Below, piece by piece: positions 1 to 5,430 of a DNA stretch of 6,226 bases. The notes under the pieces were generated by a model that searched no databases, was not told where the DNA came from, and saw only the letters and a list, made by a program, of their open reading frames with translations. Position numbers and translations under genes: made by a program. The stretch is from assembly GCA_903847545.1 (NCBI GenBank), contig CAINDZ010000532.1:1-6226 (forward strand), written 5' to 3'. Position 1 is the first letter of the stretch; the number at the start of each line of letters is the position of its first letter. Source of the DNA: an uncultured bacterium. Its GTDB lineage: Bacteria > Krumholzibacteriota > Krumholzibacteriia > LZORAL124-64-63.

Positions 1-300
1 CTGCGCGTCCAGGTCGGTCGCCGGCCAATCGGTGAAGTCGAGCTTGCGGCGCCCCTCCTTGACGTGGTCGGCGACGAACCACGAGACGGGGGCCACCCGG
101 CTGTACCACGGCCAGTGCGTCAGGCGGGAGTGGCAGTCGTAGCAGGCGTCGTGCAGCAGGGTCGCCACCTCGGGCGGCGCCACCACCTCGTGGGCGACCG
201 CCGGGTTCGAGCGGTCGACCGGCACCAGCTGGATGGCGACGGCCGCCGCGGCCAGGGCCACGGCGACCGTGCGCGAACGACCGTGCAGGCGCGGGCTCAC
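1..300 (-). CDS. Haem-binding domain protein, c-type haem (partial, C-terminus off left edge)
   Basis: The visible part is 100 residues, read from a GTG at 300 and still open at the window edge. An N-terminal hydrophobic Ala/Val segment (about residues 12-29) looks like a signal anchor, so the protein should be periplasmic or tethered to the inner membrane. The domain that follows has one haem c motif, CYDCH at residues 53-57, set in APPEVATLLHDACYDCHSRL, then a WPWYSRVAPVSWFVADHV stretch and KLDFTDW. That order (PPEV, CxxCH, W-PWY, P-W, DH-V-GR, F-W) is the one I know from the haem-binding domain family (Pfam Haem_bd). Its redox partner is not established from sequence. The GTG start overlaps the TGA of the upstream cytochrome gene by 4 nt (GTGA, 300-297), so the two are almost certainly co-transcribed and translationally coupled. 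The family call rests on recalled motif order, not on a search. Confidence 0.87.
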   Translation of the reverse strand, partial: MSPRLHGRSRTVAVALAAAAVAIQLVPVDRSNPAVAHEVVAPPEVATLLHDACYDCHSRLTHWPWYSRVAPVSWFVADHVKEGRRKLDFTDWPATDLDAQ

Positions 301-1052
301 TTGCTGATCGTCTGCTGGGTGAACTGCTGCTTCAGGCGCGTGGCCTGGCGGTCCTTCGGGTCGATCTTCAGGGCCGCGTCGACGGCCGCCATGGCGCCCG
401 CACGATCACCCTTCAGGTCCAGGACCTGCGCCACGACGACCTGGGCCGAGGCGGCCGTCGGGTTCTGCTCGACGTTCAGCTTCGCGATCGCCAGCGAGGC
501 GTCGAGGGTGGCCTTGTCGTCGGCGAGCGTCAGCGCCACCTTCTGCAGCGCGCGCGGCGAAAAGTCGTAGCTGCCGCTGCCGTAGTAGCGCTCGCGCAGC
601 TCGCGGTACTTGCCGATCGCGGCGTCGGCGCCCTTCTCGCGCGTGACCTGCAGCAGCACCTTGTCCAGCGTGGCCGGGTTGGTCAGGCCGCGGTGGCAGG
701 TGACGCAGCTGACGGCGGCATCGGGCTCGCCGGCGGCCTTGGGCAGCGCCGTGGCGTTGAGCCCGCCCATCATCGTGTACATGCGCCGCGCCACTTCCTT
801 GTGGCCCACCTTGTCGCTGGCCCAGTCGATGCTGCGGAAGTCGCCGGGCGTCTTCATCTCGTGGCAGAAGTCGCAGCGCACGCCGAGGGACTGGCTCCAC
901 TCGTTCATGATCTCGTGCACCTCGCGGCCCCCGGTGCCCTTGGGCAGGACCTTGAGGTTCTTCGGCGCGTCCTCGTCGGCGAAGGCCGGCAGCGCGACAG
1001 CCGCCAGGGACAGGGCCAGGGCGGCGGCGCGGGCGGTCGTGCGTATCGTCAT
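297..1052 (-). CDS. Dihaem c-type cytochrome, reaction-centre cytochrome subunit-like, with TPR-like C-terminus
   Basis: The product has 251 residues. Residues 1-25 form a Sec signal peptide ending LPAFA, so the protein is exported. Two haem c sites are visible: CDFCH (60-64) and CVTCH (116-120). Each is preceded by a helix carrying methionine: M49 in HEIMNEWSQSLGVRCDFCH, and M91/M94/M95 in RRMYTMMGGLN. A Met on the helix before the CxxCH is the arrangement of the photosynthetic reaction-centre cytochrome subunit family (CytoC_RC, PufC-like). Family members with two haems also occur in non-phototrophs, and nothing here indicates photosynthesis. Residues about 160-245 are helical and contain a TPR-like unit (about 201-234, ending in ALKIDPKD), an unusual addition that suggests protein contacts. 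The start is ATG at 1052 with GGAG at 1064-1061, 8 nt upstream. It heads a pair with the haem-binding protein gene. The likely role is periplasmic electron transfer; the partner is unknown. Confidence 0.9.
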   Translation of the reverse strand: MTIRTTARAAALALSLAAVALPAFADEDAPKNLKVLPKGTGGREVHEIMNEWSQSLGVRCDFCHEMKTPGDFRSIDWASDKVGHKEVARRMYTMMGGLNATALPKAAGEPDAAVSCVTCHRGLTNPATLDKVLLQVTREKGADAAIGKYRELRERYYGSGSYDFSPRALQKVALTLADDKATLDASLAIAKLNVEQNPTAASAQVVVAQVLDLKGDRAGAMAAVDAALKIDPKDRQATRLKQQFTQQTISK

Positions 1053-1275
1053 GGTCGGGGCTCCGTTCAGGTCAGGTGGAGGACCGCATTCAGTCGTTCA
1101 TGATAAGGAAACGCGGGCCGGCGGCCACCCGCCCCCGGGGCGGGACGACGGCCGCGTCCCGGGTGGACACGCCGCCCGGCCTCTGCGATGCTGGCCGGGT
1201 CGGCGGTGGCCCGCGCATACCGCGCCGCGCCCGGCGAGTTCCCGGCATTCGGACCCACGCCCCCGAGGAGCGCCC
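1053..1275. other. Divergent intergenic spacer between cytochrome and thioesterase genes
   Basis: These 223 nt should carry the promoters of both divergent genes. On the minus strand TATCAT (1105-1100) resembles a -10 box for the cytochrome gene, but no acceptable -35 lies 16-18 nt further upstream, so no promoter is called. The rest is very GC-rich, with two dyads: a perfect one at 1128-1144 and an interrupted one at 1172-1206 (CCGCC-CGGCC pairing with GGCCG and GGCGG). Open frames crossing the spacer have no plausible start signal or recognisable domain. Confidence 0.6.
1128..1144. repeat. Perfect GC inverted repeat
   Basis: CCCGCCCC and GGGGCGGG flank a single central C, making a 17-bp perfect dyad within the divergent spacer. 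It could be an operator or a cruciform/hairpin element. In DNA of this GC content such dyads also arise by chance, and no T-tract follows on either strand, so it is not a terminator. Confidence 0.45.
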
Positions 1276-1665
1276 GTGAACCGGCCCCAGGATGAAGCCC
1301 GCGACGCCGCCATCCGCGTCCTGATGATGCCCCGCGACACGAACCACCACGGGACCATCTTCGGCGGGGTCATCCTCAGTTATATCGACCAGGCCGGGGC
1401 GGTGGCCGCCCTGCGCGCGGGCTGCACCCGGCTGGTGACCGTGGCCATGGACCGCATCGTGTTCAAGGCGCCGGTGCACGTCGGCGACCTGGTGTCGTTC
1501 TATGCCGAGGTGATCGGGCGGGGCCGCACCTCGCTGCGCGTCTGCGTGACGGTCGAGGCCGAGCGGCGCGACAGCGGCGAGCGGGTGCCCGTGACCGAGG
1601 CCGAGGTGACCTACGTCCAGATCGACCCCCAGGGGCGCCCCACCCCCCTGCCGGCGGCGCCCTGA
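1276..1665 (+). CDS. Acyl-CoA thioesterase, hot-dog fold, YciA-like
   Basis: This 129-residue protein matches the usual length of small single-hot-dog acyl-CoA thioesterases, which hydrolyse acyl-CoA to free acid and CoA in the cytoplasm. The signature is MPRDTNHHGTIFGGVILSYI at residues 18-37, followed by D39, which aligns by motif with the catalytic Asp of YciA-type enzymes (pattern P-DTN--G-IFGG-----D-AG). The VAMDRIVFKAPVHVGDLV stretch (56-73) is the second conserved block, and the EAEVTYVQID strand (108-117) closes the fold. The start is GTG at 1276, chosen because GAGGAG lies at 1265-1270, 5 nt upstream, and because similarity begins just after it; an in-frame extension back to 610 is only the antisense of the cytochrome gene. 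No signal peptide is present. It has no obvious functional link to the redox genes around it. The C-terminal tail is short and proline-rich. Confidence 0.93.
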   Translation: MNRPQDEARDAAIRVLMMPRDTNHHGTIFGGVILSYIDQAGAVAALRAGCTRLVTVAMDRIVFKAPVHVGDLVSFYAEVIGRGRTSLRVCVTVEAERRDSGERVPVTEAEVTYVQIDPQGRPTPLPAAP

Positions 1666-1677
1666 CGGGCCGTTTTT
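1659..1677 (+). terminator. Weak possible terminator at thioesterase stop
   Basis: A 4-bp stem, GCCC (1659-1662) with GGGC (1667-1670) around a TGAC loop, is followed by CG and five Ts (1673-1677). The stem overlaps the stop codon and is short, so this is only a tentative call. The T-run is conspicuous in GC-rich surroundings. Confidence 0.3.
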
Positions 1678-1799
1678 CCTTCCTGAACCGCCATTCACCT
1701 TCCCGGCGGGCCGCCTGGCCGCCGAAGGCCTGATATTGAGTCGGATTTTCGATGCAAGTGCCTGCCGCTAAATCGTTTAAAATCCCCCACAAGATTCAT

Positions 1800-1817
1800 A
1801 TGTCAATTAATTAACAT
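1800..1817. promoter_or_regulatory. 18-bp near-perfect palindrome, candidate operator
   Basis: ATGTCAATTAATTAACAT is symmetric about 1808/1809 with a single mismatched pair (C1804/A1813). It sits in a stretch where 31 of 40 bases (1791-1830) are A or T, against a GC-rich genome background, and directly upstream of the candidate -35 box of the electron-transfer operon. The TGT-N10-ACA frame resembles sites of dimeric helix-turn-helix regulators such as the CRP/FNR superfamily, but it is neither a canonical CRP nor FNR site. The regulator is not in the window. Confidence 0.5.
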
Positions 1818-1822
1818 TTCCT

Positions 1823-1851
1823 TTGACTTTCCGAAAGTGGATATCCAAGAT
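1823..1851 (+). promoter_or_regulatory. Candidate sigma70-type promoter of the three-gene redox operon
   Basis: TTGACT (1823-1828) matches five of six -35 positions. CAAGAT (1846-1851) is a poor -10 that keeps the A at position 2 and the T at position 6, at the ideal 17-nt spacing. Transcription would begin near 1858, leaving a leader of about 60 nt and placing the palindrome centre near -50. The weak -10 would fit an activator-dependent promoter. TAAAAT at 1778-1783 is a better -10 by itself but lacks a -35. Confidence 0.35.
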
Positions 1852-1860
1852 GAAAGGTGT

Positions 1861-1877
1861 GAGCGGCCGGACCGCTT
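1861..1877 (+). promoter_or_regulatory. Small leader hairpin upstream of the ferredoxin gene
   Basis: AGCGG (1862-1866) pairs perfectly with CCGCT (1872-1876) around a 5-nt loop, with a possible closing G-U pair. It would form near the 5' end of the proposed transcript, well clear of the ribosome site at 1905-1910. It might stabilise the mRNA, but it is too short to claim more. Confidence 0.25.
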
Positions 1878-1904
1878 TCAACCCCCGTGTTCCGGCGAGT
1901 CTCC

Positions 1905-1910
1905 AGGAGG
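1905..1910 (+). promoter_or_regulatory. Shine-Dalgarno site fixing the ferredoxin start
   Basis: A full AGGAGG lies 6 nt before the ATG at 1917. It decides in favour of that start over the in-frame ATG at 1887, which has no comparable site and would put ten extra residues in front of the Tat motif. Confidence 0.85.
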
Positions 1911-1916
1911 ATTTTC

Positions 1917-2855
1917 ATGGTCACGAGACGGGAGTTCCTGAAGTACACCGGCGCGGCAGCCGGGACCGCGGCCCTGGTCGCGTCCGGAGCCGAGGCCTCG
2001 ACCGGCAAGACGCACCTGGATCCCGAGCGGATCGGCGTGCTGGCCGACCTGACGCTGTGCATCGGGTGCCGGCGCTGCGAATGGGGCTGCGCCGAGCAGA
2101 ACAAGCTGCCCCACGGCACGTTGCAGTCGTACGACGACCAGGCCGTGCTGAAGGAGATGCGGCGGCCGGACGAGACGCGGTTCACGGTCATCAACCGCTA
2201 CCCCGCCCCCGCGTGGCGCGAGCAGCCGCTGGACGTCAAGGTCCAGTGCCTGCACTGCGAGAAGCCGGCCTGCGTGTCGGCCTGCATCGTGGGCGCGCTC
2301 GAGAAGAACCCCAAGGGCCCCGTCACCTACGACGCCTGGAAGTGCATCGGCTGCCGGTACTGCATGGTGGCCTGCCCGTTCCAGATCCCGGCCTACGAGT
2401 ACGACAATGCGCTGACGCCCAAGGTCATGAAGTGCACGCTGTGCTCCGAGCGCACGCTGAAGGAGGGCAAGCTCCCGGCCTGCGTCGAGATCTGCCCCCG
2501 CGAGGCGCTGGTCTACGGCAAGCGTGAGCAGCTGCTGGAACTGGCCCACGAGCGCATCGCGCAGCACCCGGACCGCTACCATCCCGAGGTGATGGGCGAG
2601 CACACCGTGGGCGGCACCTCGTGGCTGCTGCTGGGCGACCGCCCGGCCACCGAGTACGGCATCCCCGAGCTGCCCGACCAGAGCCCGGCCATCCTGACCG
2701 AGACGATCCAGCACGGCGTCTTCCGCGGCTTCACCGGCCCGCTGATGATCTTCAGCCTGCTGAGCGTGCTCATGAAATCATCGACCGACAAGCGCAAGCC
2801 CGGCCAGGGCGACAGCCATGGCGACAACCGGGACGGGGAGGATCACCATGGCTAA
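1917..2855 (+). CDS. Tat-exported ferredoxin with four [4Fe-4S] sites, HybA/HmcB-like
   Basis: The product has 312 residues. The N-terminus MVTRREFLKYTGAAAG carries a twin-arginine motif and a hydrophobic stretch ending near A27, so the folded iron-sulfur protein should be exported by Tat. Sixteen cysteines are arranged as four ferredoxin-type sets: C48/51/54/58, C111/114/119/123, C143/146/149/153 and C173/176/189/193. This is the pattern of HybA, HmcB and NrfC electron-transfer subunits. A single hydrophobic helix near the C-terminus (about 268-287) is typical of HybA. With a periplasmic N-terminal domain it leaves a Lys/Asp/His-rich tail (288-312) in the cytoplasm. The protein should pass electrons between the membrane subunit encoded next and a periplasmic partner, most simply the 13-haem cytochrome. 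It is the first gene of the operon and overlaps the next by 8 nt. The family is clear; the exact complex is inference, and no hydrogenase subunit is visible. Confidence 0.93.
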   Translation: MVTRREFLKYTGAAAGTAALVASGAEASTGKTHLDPERIGVLADLTLCIGCRRCEWGCAEQNKLPHGTLQSYDDQAVLKEMRRPDETRFTVINRYPAPAWREQPLDVKVQCLHCEKPACVSACIVGALEKNPKGPVTYDAWKCIGCRYCMVACPFQIPAYEYDNALTPKVMKCTLCSERTLKEGKLPACVEICPREALVYGKREQLLELAHERIAQHPDRYHPEVMGEHTVGGTSWLLLGDRPATEYGIPELPDQSPAILTETIQHGVFRGFTGPLMIFSLLSVLMKSSTDKRKPGQGDSHGDNRDGEDHHG

Positions 2856-4158
2856 CCCCCAGAGCGTCCACGCGGACGTCGTGATGCAGCGTGTCGACGG
2901 GGCGGCCAAGCCCGCGGCGAAGCACGCCGCCGCCCATCATGAGCGCCCGGCCCCGCTGTTCGGGCGCGCCGCGGTGCCCTTCTTCACCCCGGGTGTGATC
3001 GTGATCGCGGCCCTGGCGGGCGCGGGCCTGCTGGTGCTGGCGGCGCGGCTGTTCTTCGGTCTGGGCGCCGTCACCAACCTGGACAACCAGTACCCGTGGG
3101 GCATCTGGATCGGCATCGACGTCGCCACCGGCGTCGCGCTGGCCGCCGGCGGCTTCACGACGGCGTTCGTCGCCCACATCCTGAACAACGAGCGGTACCA
3201 CGTGCTGGTGCGCCCGGCGCTGCTGACGGCGATGCTGGGCTACACCTTCGTGGCGCTGGGCGTCTGCGTCGACCTGGGCCGCTACTACAACATCTGGCAC
3301 GTGCTGATGCCGCAGATGTGGCAGGGCAACTCGGCGCTGTTCGAGGTCGGCATGTGCGTGTGCTGCTACCTGACGGTGCTGTACCTGGAGTTCATGCCCA
3401 TCGTCTGCGAGCGGTTCCGCGGCAACGTCAACCTGCCGGGCCTGCTGGCCGGCCTGAACAAGCCGTTGGAGACGCTGCTGCGCCTGCTGGACAACACGCT
3501 GGGCGCGACGATGAACTTCTTCATCATCATGGGCGTGGTGCTCTCCTGCGCGCACCAGTCGTCGCTGGGCACGCTGATGGTGATCGCCCCGAGCAAGCTG
3601 CACCCGCTGTGGCACACGGCGATCCTGCCGCTGCAGTTCCTGCTGTCGGCGTTCGCGGTGGGCCTGTCGATGGTGGTGTTCGAGTCGCTGCTGGCGTCGC
3701 GCTCGCTGAAGCGCGAGCCGGAGATGTCGGTGCTGAGCCCGTTGGCGCGGCTGATCCCGTTCCTGCTGACGATCTACTTCGGCGCCAAGGTGGTCGACAT
3801 GGCCAACCGCGGCACCTTCGAGTACCTGCAGACGTTCTCGCTGCGCTCGGTCAGCTGGTGCGTCGAGGTCATCGTCGGCATCCTGGTCCCGATCGGGATC
3901 CTGCTGAGCCACCGGCTGCGCCGCAAGGCGGGCTGGCTGTTCAGCGCCGCCGCGATGGTCGTGTTCGGCGTGGCCCTGAACCGCTTCAACGTGTTCATCA
4001 TCGGCTACACGCCCCCCTACGGCACCAAGCCGTACATCCCGGCCTGGACCGAAGTGCTGCTGACGGTGGGCTTCATCGCGCTGCTGGTCCTGATCTACCG
4101 GCTGTTCATCTTCCTGTTCCCCATCCTGCCGGACGAGGAAGGAGCCAAGCATGCGTAG
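2848..4158 (+). CDS. HybB/NrfD-family integral membrane subunit
   Basis: This 436-residue protein has about ten hydrophobic segments (roughly 48-70, 88-110, 124-146, 165-187, 220-236, 255-280, 298-318, 335-355, 361-385 and 400-424), as in HybB-type members of the NrfD/PsrC family, which exchange electrons with the quinone pool through an iron-sulfur partner. Family landmarks include PWGIWIGIDVATGVALAAGG (83-102), the LGRYYNIWHVLMPQMW block (143-158) and HQSSLGTLM...PSKLHPLWHT (236-257), which I recognise from HybB. An Ala/His-rich cytoplasmic N-terminus of about 45 residues precedes the first helix. The start is ATG at 2848, because GGAGG (2837-2841) lies 6 nt before it; an in-frame ATG at 2818 has only a weak site. 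It overlaps the ferredoxin stop and the next start by 8 nt each. Whether it also moves protons is unknown, and no haem b should be assumed. Confidence 0.93.
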   Translation: MANPQSVHADVVMQRVDGAAKPAAKHAAAHHERPAPLFGRAAVPFFTPGVIVIAALAGAGLLVLAARLFFGLGAVTNLDNQYPWGIWIGIDVATGVALAAGGFTTAFVAHILNNERYHVLVRPALLTAMLGYTFVALGVCVDLGRYYNIWHVLMPQMWQGNSALFEVGMCVCCYLTVLYLEFMPIVCERFRGNVNLPGLLAGLNKPLETLLRLLDNTLGATMNFFIIMGVVLSCAHQSSLGTLMVIAPSKLHPLWHTAILPLQFLLSAFAVGLSMVVFESLLASRSLKREPEMSVLSPLARLIPFLLTIYFGAKVVDMANRGTFEYLQTFSLRSVSWCVEVIVGILVPIGILLSHRLRRKAGWLFSAAAMVVFGVALNRFNVFIIGYTPPYGTKPYIPAWTEVLLTVGFIALLVLIYRLFIFLFPILPDEEGAKHA

Positions 4159-5341
4159 CCTGAAGGGAACGCTGGCCGTCCTGCTCTGCCTGGCCGCGGC
4201 CGGCCTGCTGGCCGCGACCGCGACGGCGCAGGTCATGGACCCCGCGCACCGGAACCCGACGCCCGCCAAGACGCCGACCACGGCCAGCAACTGCACGGAC
4301 TGCCACAGTTGCGAGACGCCGACGCATGAGAACCCCTGCCTGCAGTCGTGCCGACGACACGGGGCGCAGTTCCTGGGCAAGCACGAGACGGACGAGGGGC
4401 CGGAAGTGGTCGTCATCGACCAGCTGGCCAACCTGTACGGGCCGGTCGTGTTCGCACACAAGCTGCACGCGGGCATGTCGGCGATGACCGGCGGCTGCAC
4501 GAACTGCCACCACTCGTCGCCGGCCACGGGCAAGGTGCCGCCGTGCCGCGACTGCCACCAGCCGACGCGGGCCAACACCGACCTGCGGCAGCCGGCGCTG
4601 AAGGGCGCCTACCACCGGCAGTGCATCAACTGCCACCTGGACTGGAGCCACGAGAACGCGTGCGGCTTCTGCCACGAGCAGGCCGACGGCAAGAAGGTCG
4701 CCGATGCGGGCCAGACGCCGAAGAAGCCGGGCTCGCACGACCCGACCGACATCGTGGGCGCTCGGCACCCGCTGATCAAGGCGACGCCGACGTACACGTA
4801 CCAGACGAAGGAGCCGTCGGGCCCCGTGGTCACGTTCCACCACGAGGATCACGTCTCGAAGTTCGGCCTGCAGTGCGTGAGCTGCCACCGCGGCGACAGC
4901 TGCCGCAGCTGCCACGACGCGTCGGGCACCCCGAAGGAAAAGCGGCGCCTGGACCACGTGACCACGTGCGGCGCCTGCCATGCCGAGCGCGACTGCAGCT
5001 TCTGCCACTCGAAGGGCGCCAAGCCGCAGTTCGACCACAAGGCGAGCACGGGCTGGGCGCTGGAGCCGTTCCACCGCAAGGTGGCATGCACTACGTGCCA
5101 CGGGCAGCCGGAGACCTTCCACAAGCCCGACAAGGCGTGCACGTCGTGCCACATCCACTGGGCCGTGGGCTCGTTCGACCATGCCGTCACGGGCGTGAAG
5201 CTGAGCGAGAACCACCGCGAACTGGACTGCGACAGCTGCCACCTCGAGAAGAACTTCGCGGCGAAGCCCGACTGCTCGGGCTGCCACGACACGCCGATGT
5301 ACCCGGAGAAGCTGCCGGGGACGAAGGCGCCGCGCCGCTAG
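4151..5341 (+). CDS. Periplasmic 13-haem cytochrome c (cytochrome c3-like multihaem)
   Basis: The product has 396 residues. A Sec signal peptide (1 to about 26, ending ATATA before QV) exports it; no membrane helix or clear lipobox follows. Thirteen CxxCH motifs start at C48, C116, C132, C158, C171, C242, C251, C273, C282, C313, C330, C360 and C375. Many other histidines, often in FxH or HxxH settings before a motif (FAHKLH, FHHEDH, LDH, FDHK, FHRK, FDHA), look like distal ligands for bis-His haems, as in class III multihaem cytochromes. The haems cluster in a five-haem N-terminal part and an eight-haem C-terminal part, split by a haem-free stretch (about 176-241). Three further cysteines (C54, C63, C67) lie just after the first haem. 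AAGGAG (4139-4144) lies 6 nt before the ATG, which overlaps the previous stop by 8 nt. It probably takes or gives electrons through the ferredoxin subunit; its final partner is unknown. Confidence 0.93.
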   Translation: MRSLKGTLAVLLCLAAAGLLAATATAQVMDPAHRNPTPAKTPTTASNCTDCHSCETPTHENPCLQSCRRHGAQFLGKHETDEGPEVVVIDQLANLYGPVVFAHKLHAGMSAMTGGCTNCHHSSPATGKVPPCRDCHQPTRANTDLRQPALKGAYHRQCINCHLDWSHENACGFCHEQADGKKVADAGQTPKKPGSHDPTDIVGARHPLIKATPTYTYQTKEPSGPVVTFHHEDHVSKFGLQCVSCHRGDSCRSCHDASGTPKEKRRLDHVTTCGACHAERDCSFCHSKGAKPQFDHKASTGWALEPFHRKVACTTCHGQPETFHKPDKACTSCHIHWAVGSFDHAVTGVKLSENHRELDCDSCHLEKNFAAKPDCSGCHDTPMYPEKLPGTKAPRR

Positions 5342-5365
5342 GATACGGGTGGGGTGGAGGTGGAA

Positions 5366-5400
5366 GCGGGCCCGGTCGCAAGACCGGGCCCGCCGTGTTT
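5366..5400 (+). terminator. Strong hairpin terminator between convergent genes
   Basis: A perfect 12-bp stem, GCGGGCCCGGTC (5366-5377) with GACCGGGCCCGC (5382-5393), closes on a GCAA tetraloop of the GNRA type. It lies 25 nt past the cytochrome stop and is followed by CGTGTTT, a short T-tract for plus-strand transcripts. Read from the other side it lies 37 nt past the redoxin stop but lacks a T-run, so termination there would be weaker or would need a factor. Confidence 0.8.
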
Positions 5401-5430
5401 CTGCCCCTGTGTCCTGTGGGGCGGGGCGCG

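Noticed and set aside
64..570. A 168-codon plus-strand open frame
   Set aside because: It lies opposite the haem-binding protein and the dihaem cytochrome, whose haem motifs and GTGA overlap show that the minus strand is the coding one.
297..1052. Photosynthetic reaction-centre cytochrome (pufC) and hence a phototroph
   Set aside because: Only two haem sites are present and no photosynthesis gene is nearby; two-haem relatives of this family occur in non-phototrophs.
1172..1206. Interrupted GC hairpin in the divergent spacer as a terminator
   Set aside because: It has a 4-nt bulge and no T-tract, and it lies upstream of both divergent genes, where a terminator is not expected.
610..1665. A 351-codon plus-strand open frame ending with the thioesterase
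   Set aside because: Its first 222 codons are the antisense of the dihaem cytochrome plus the spacer. The thioesterase similarity and a good ribosome site both place the real start at the GTG at 1276.
1778..1783. TAAAAT as the operon -10 box
   Set aside because: It is a good hexamer alone, but the sequence 16-18 nt upstream has no -35 likeness, and it would lie about 140 nt before the start codon.
1917..4158. Calling the ferredoxin and membrane genes hydrogenase-2 hybA and hybB
   Set aside because: The families match, but no hydrogenase large or small subunit is in view, and these families serve many different complexes, so gene symbols would mislead.
2770..4578. A 602-codon minus-strand open frame opposite the membrane protein gene
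   Set aside because: Its translation is low-complexity Arg/Gln/His/Asp-rich text typical of the reverse strand of GC-rich coding DNA, while the plus strand has three clear family matches with good start signals.
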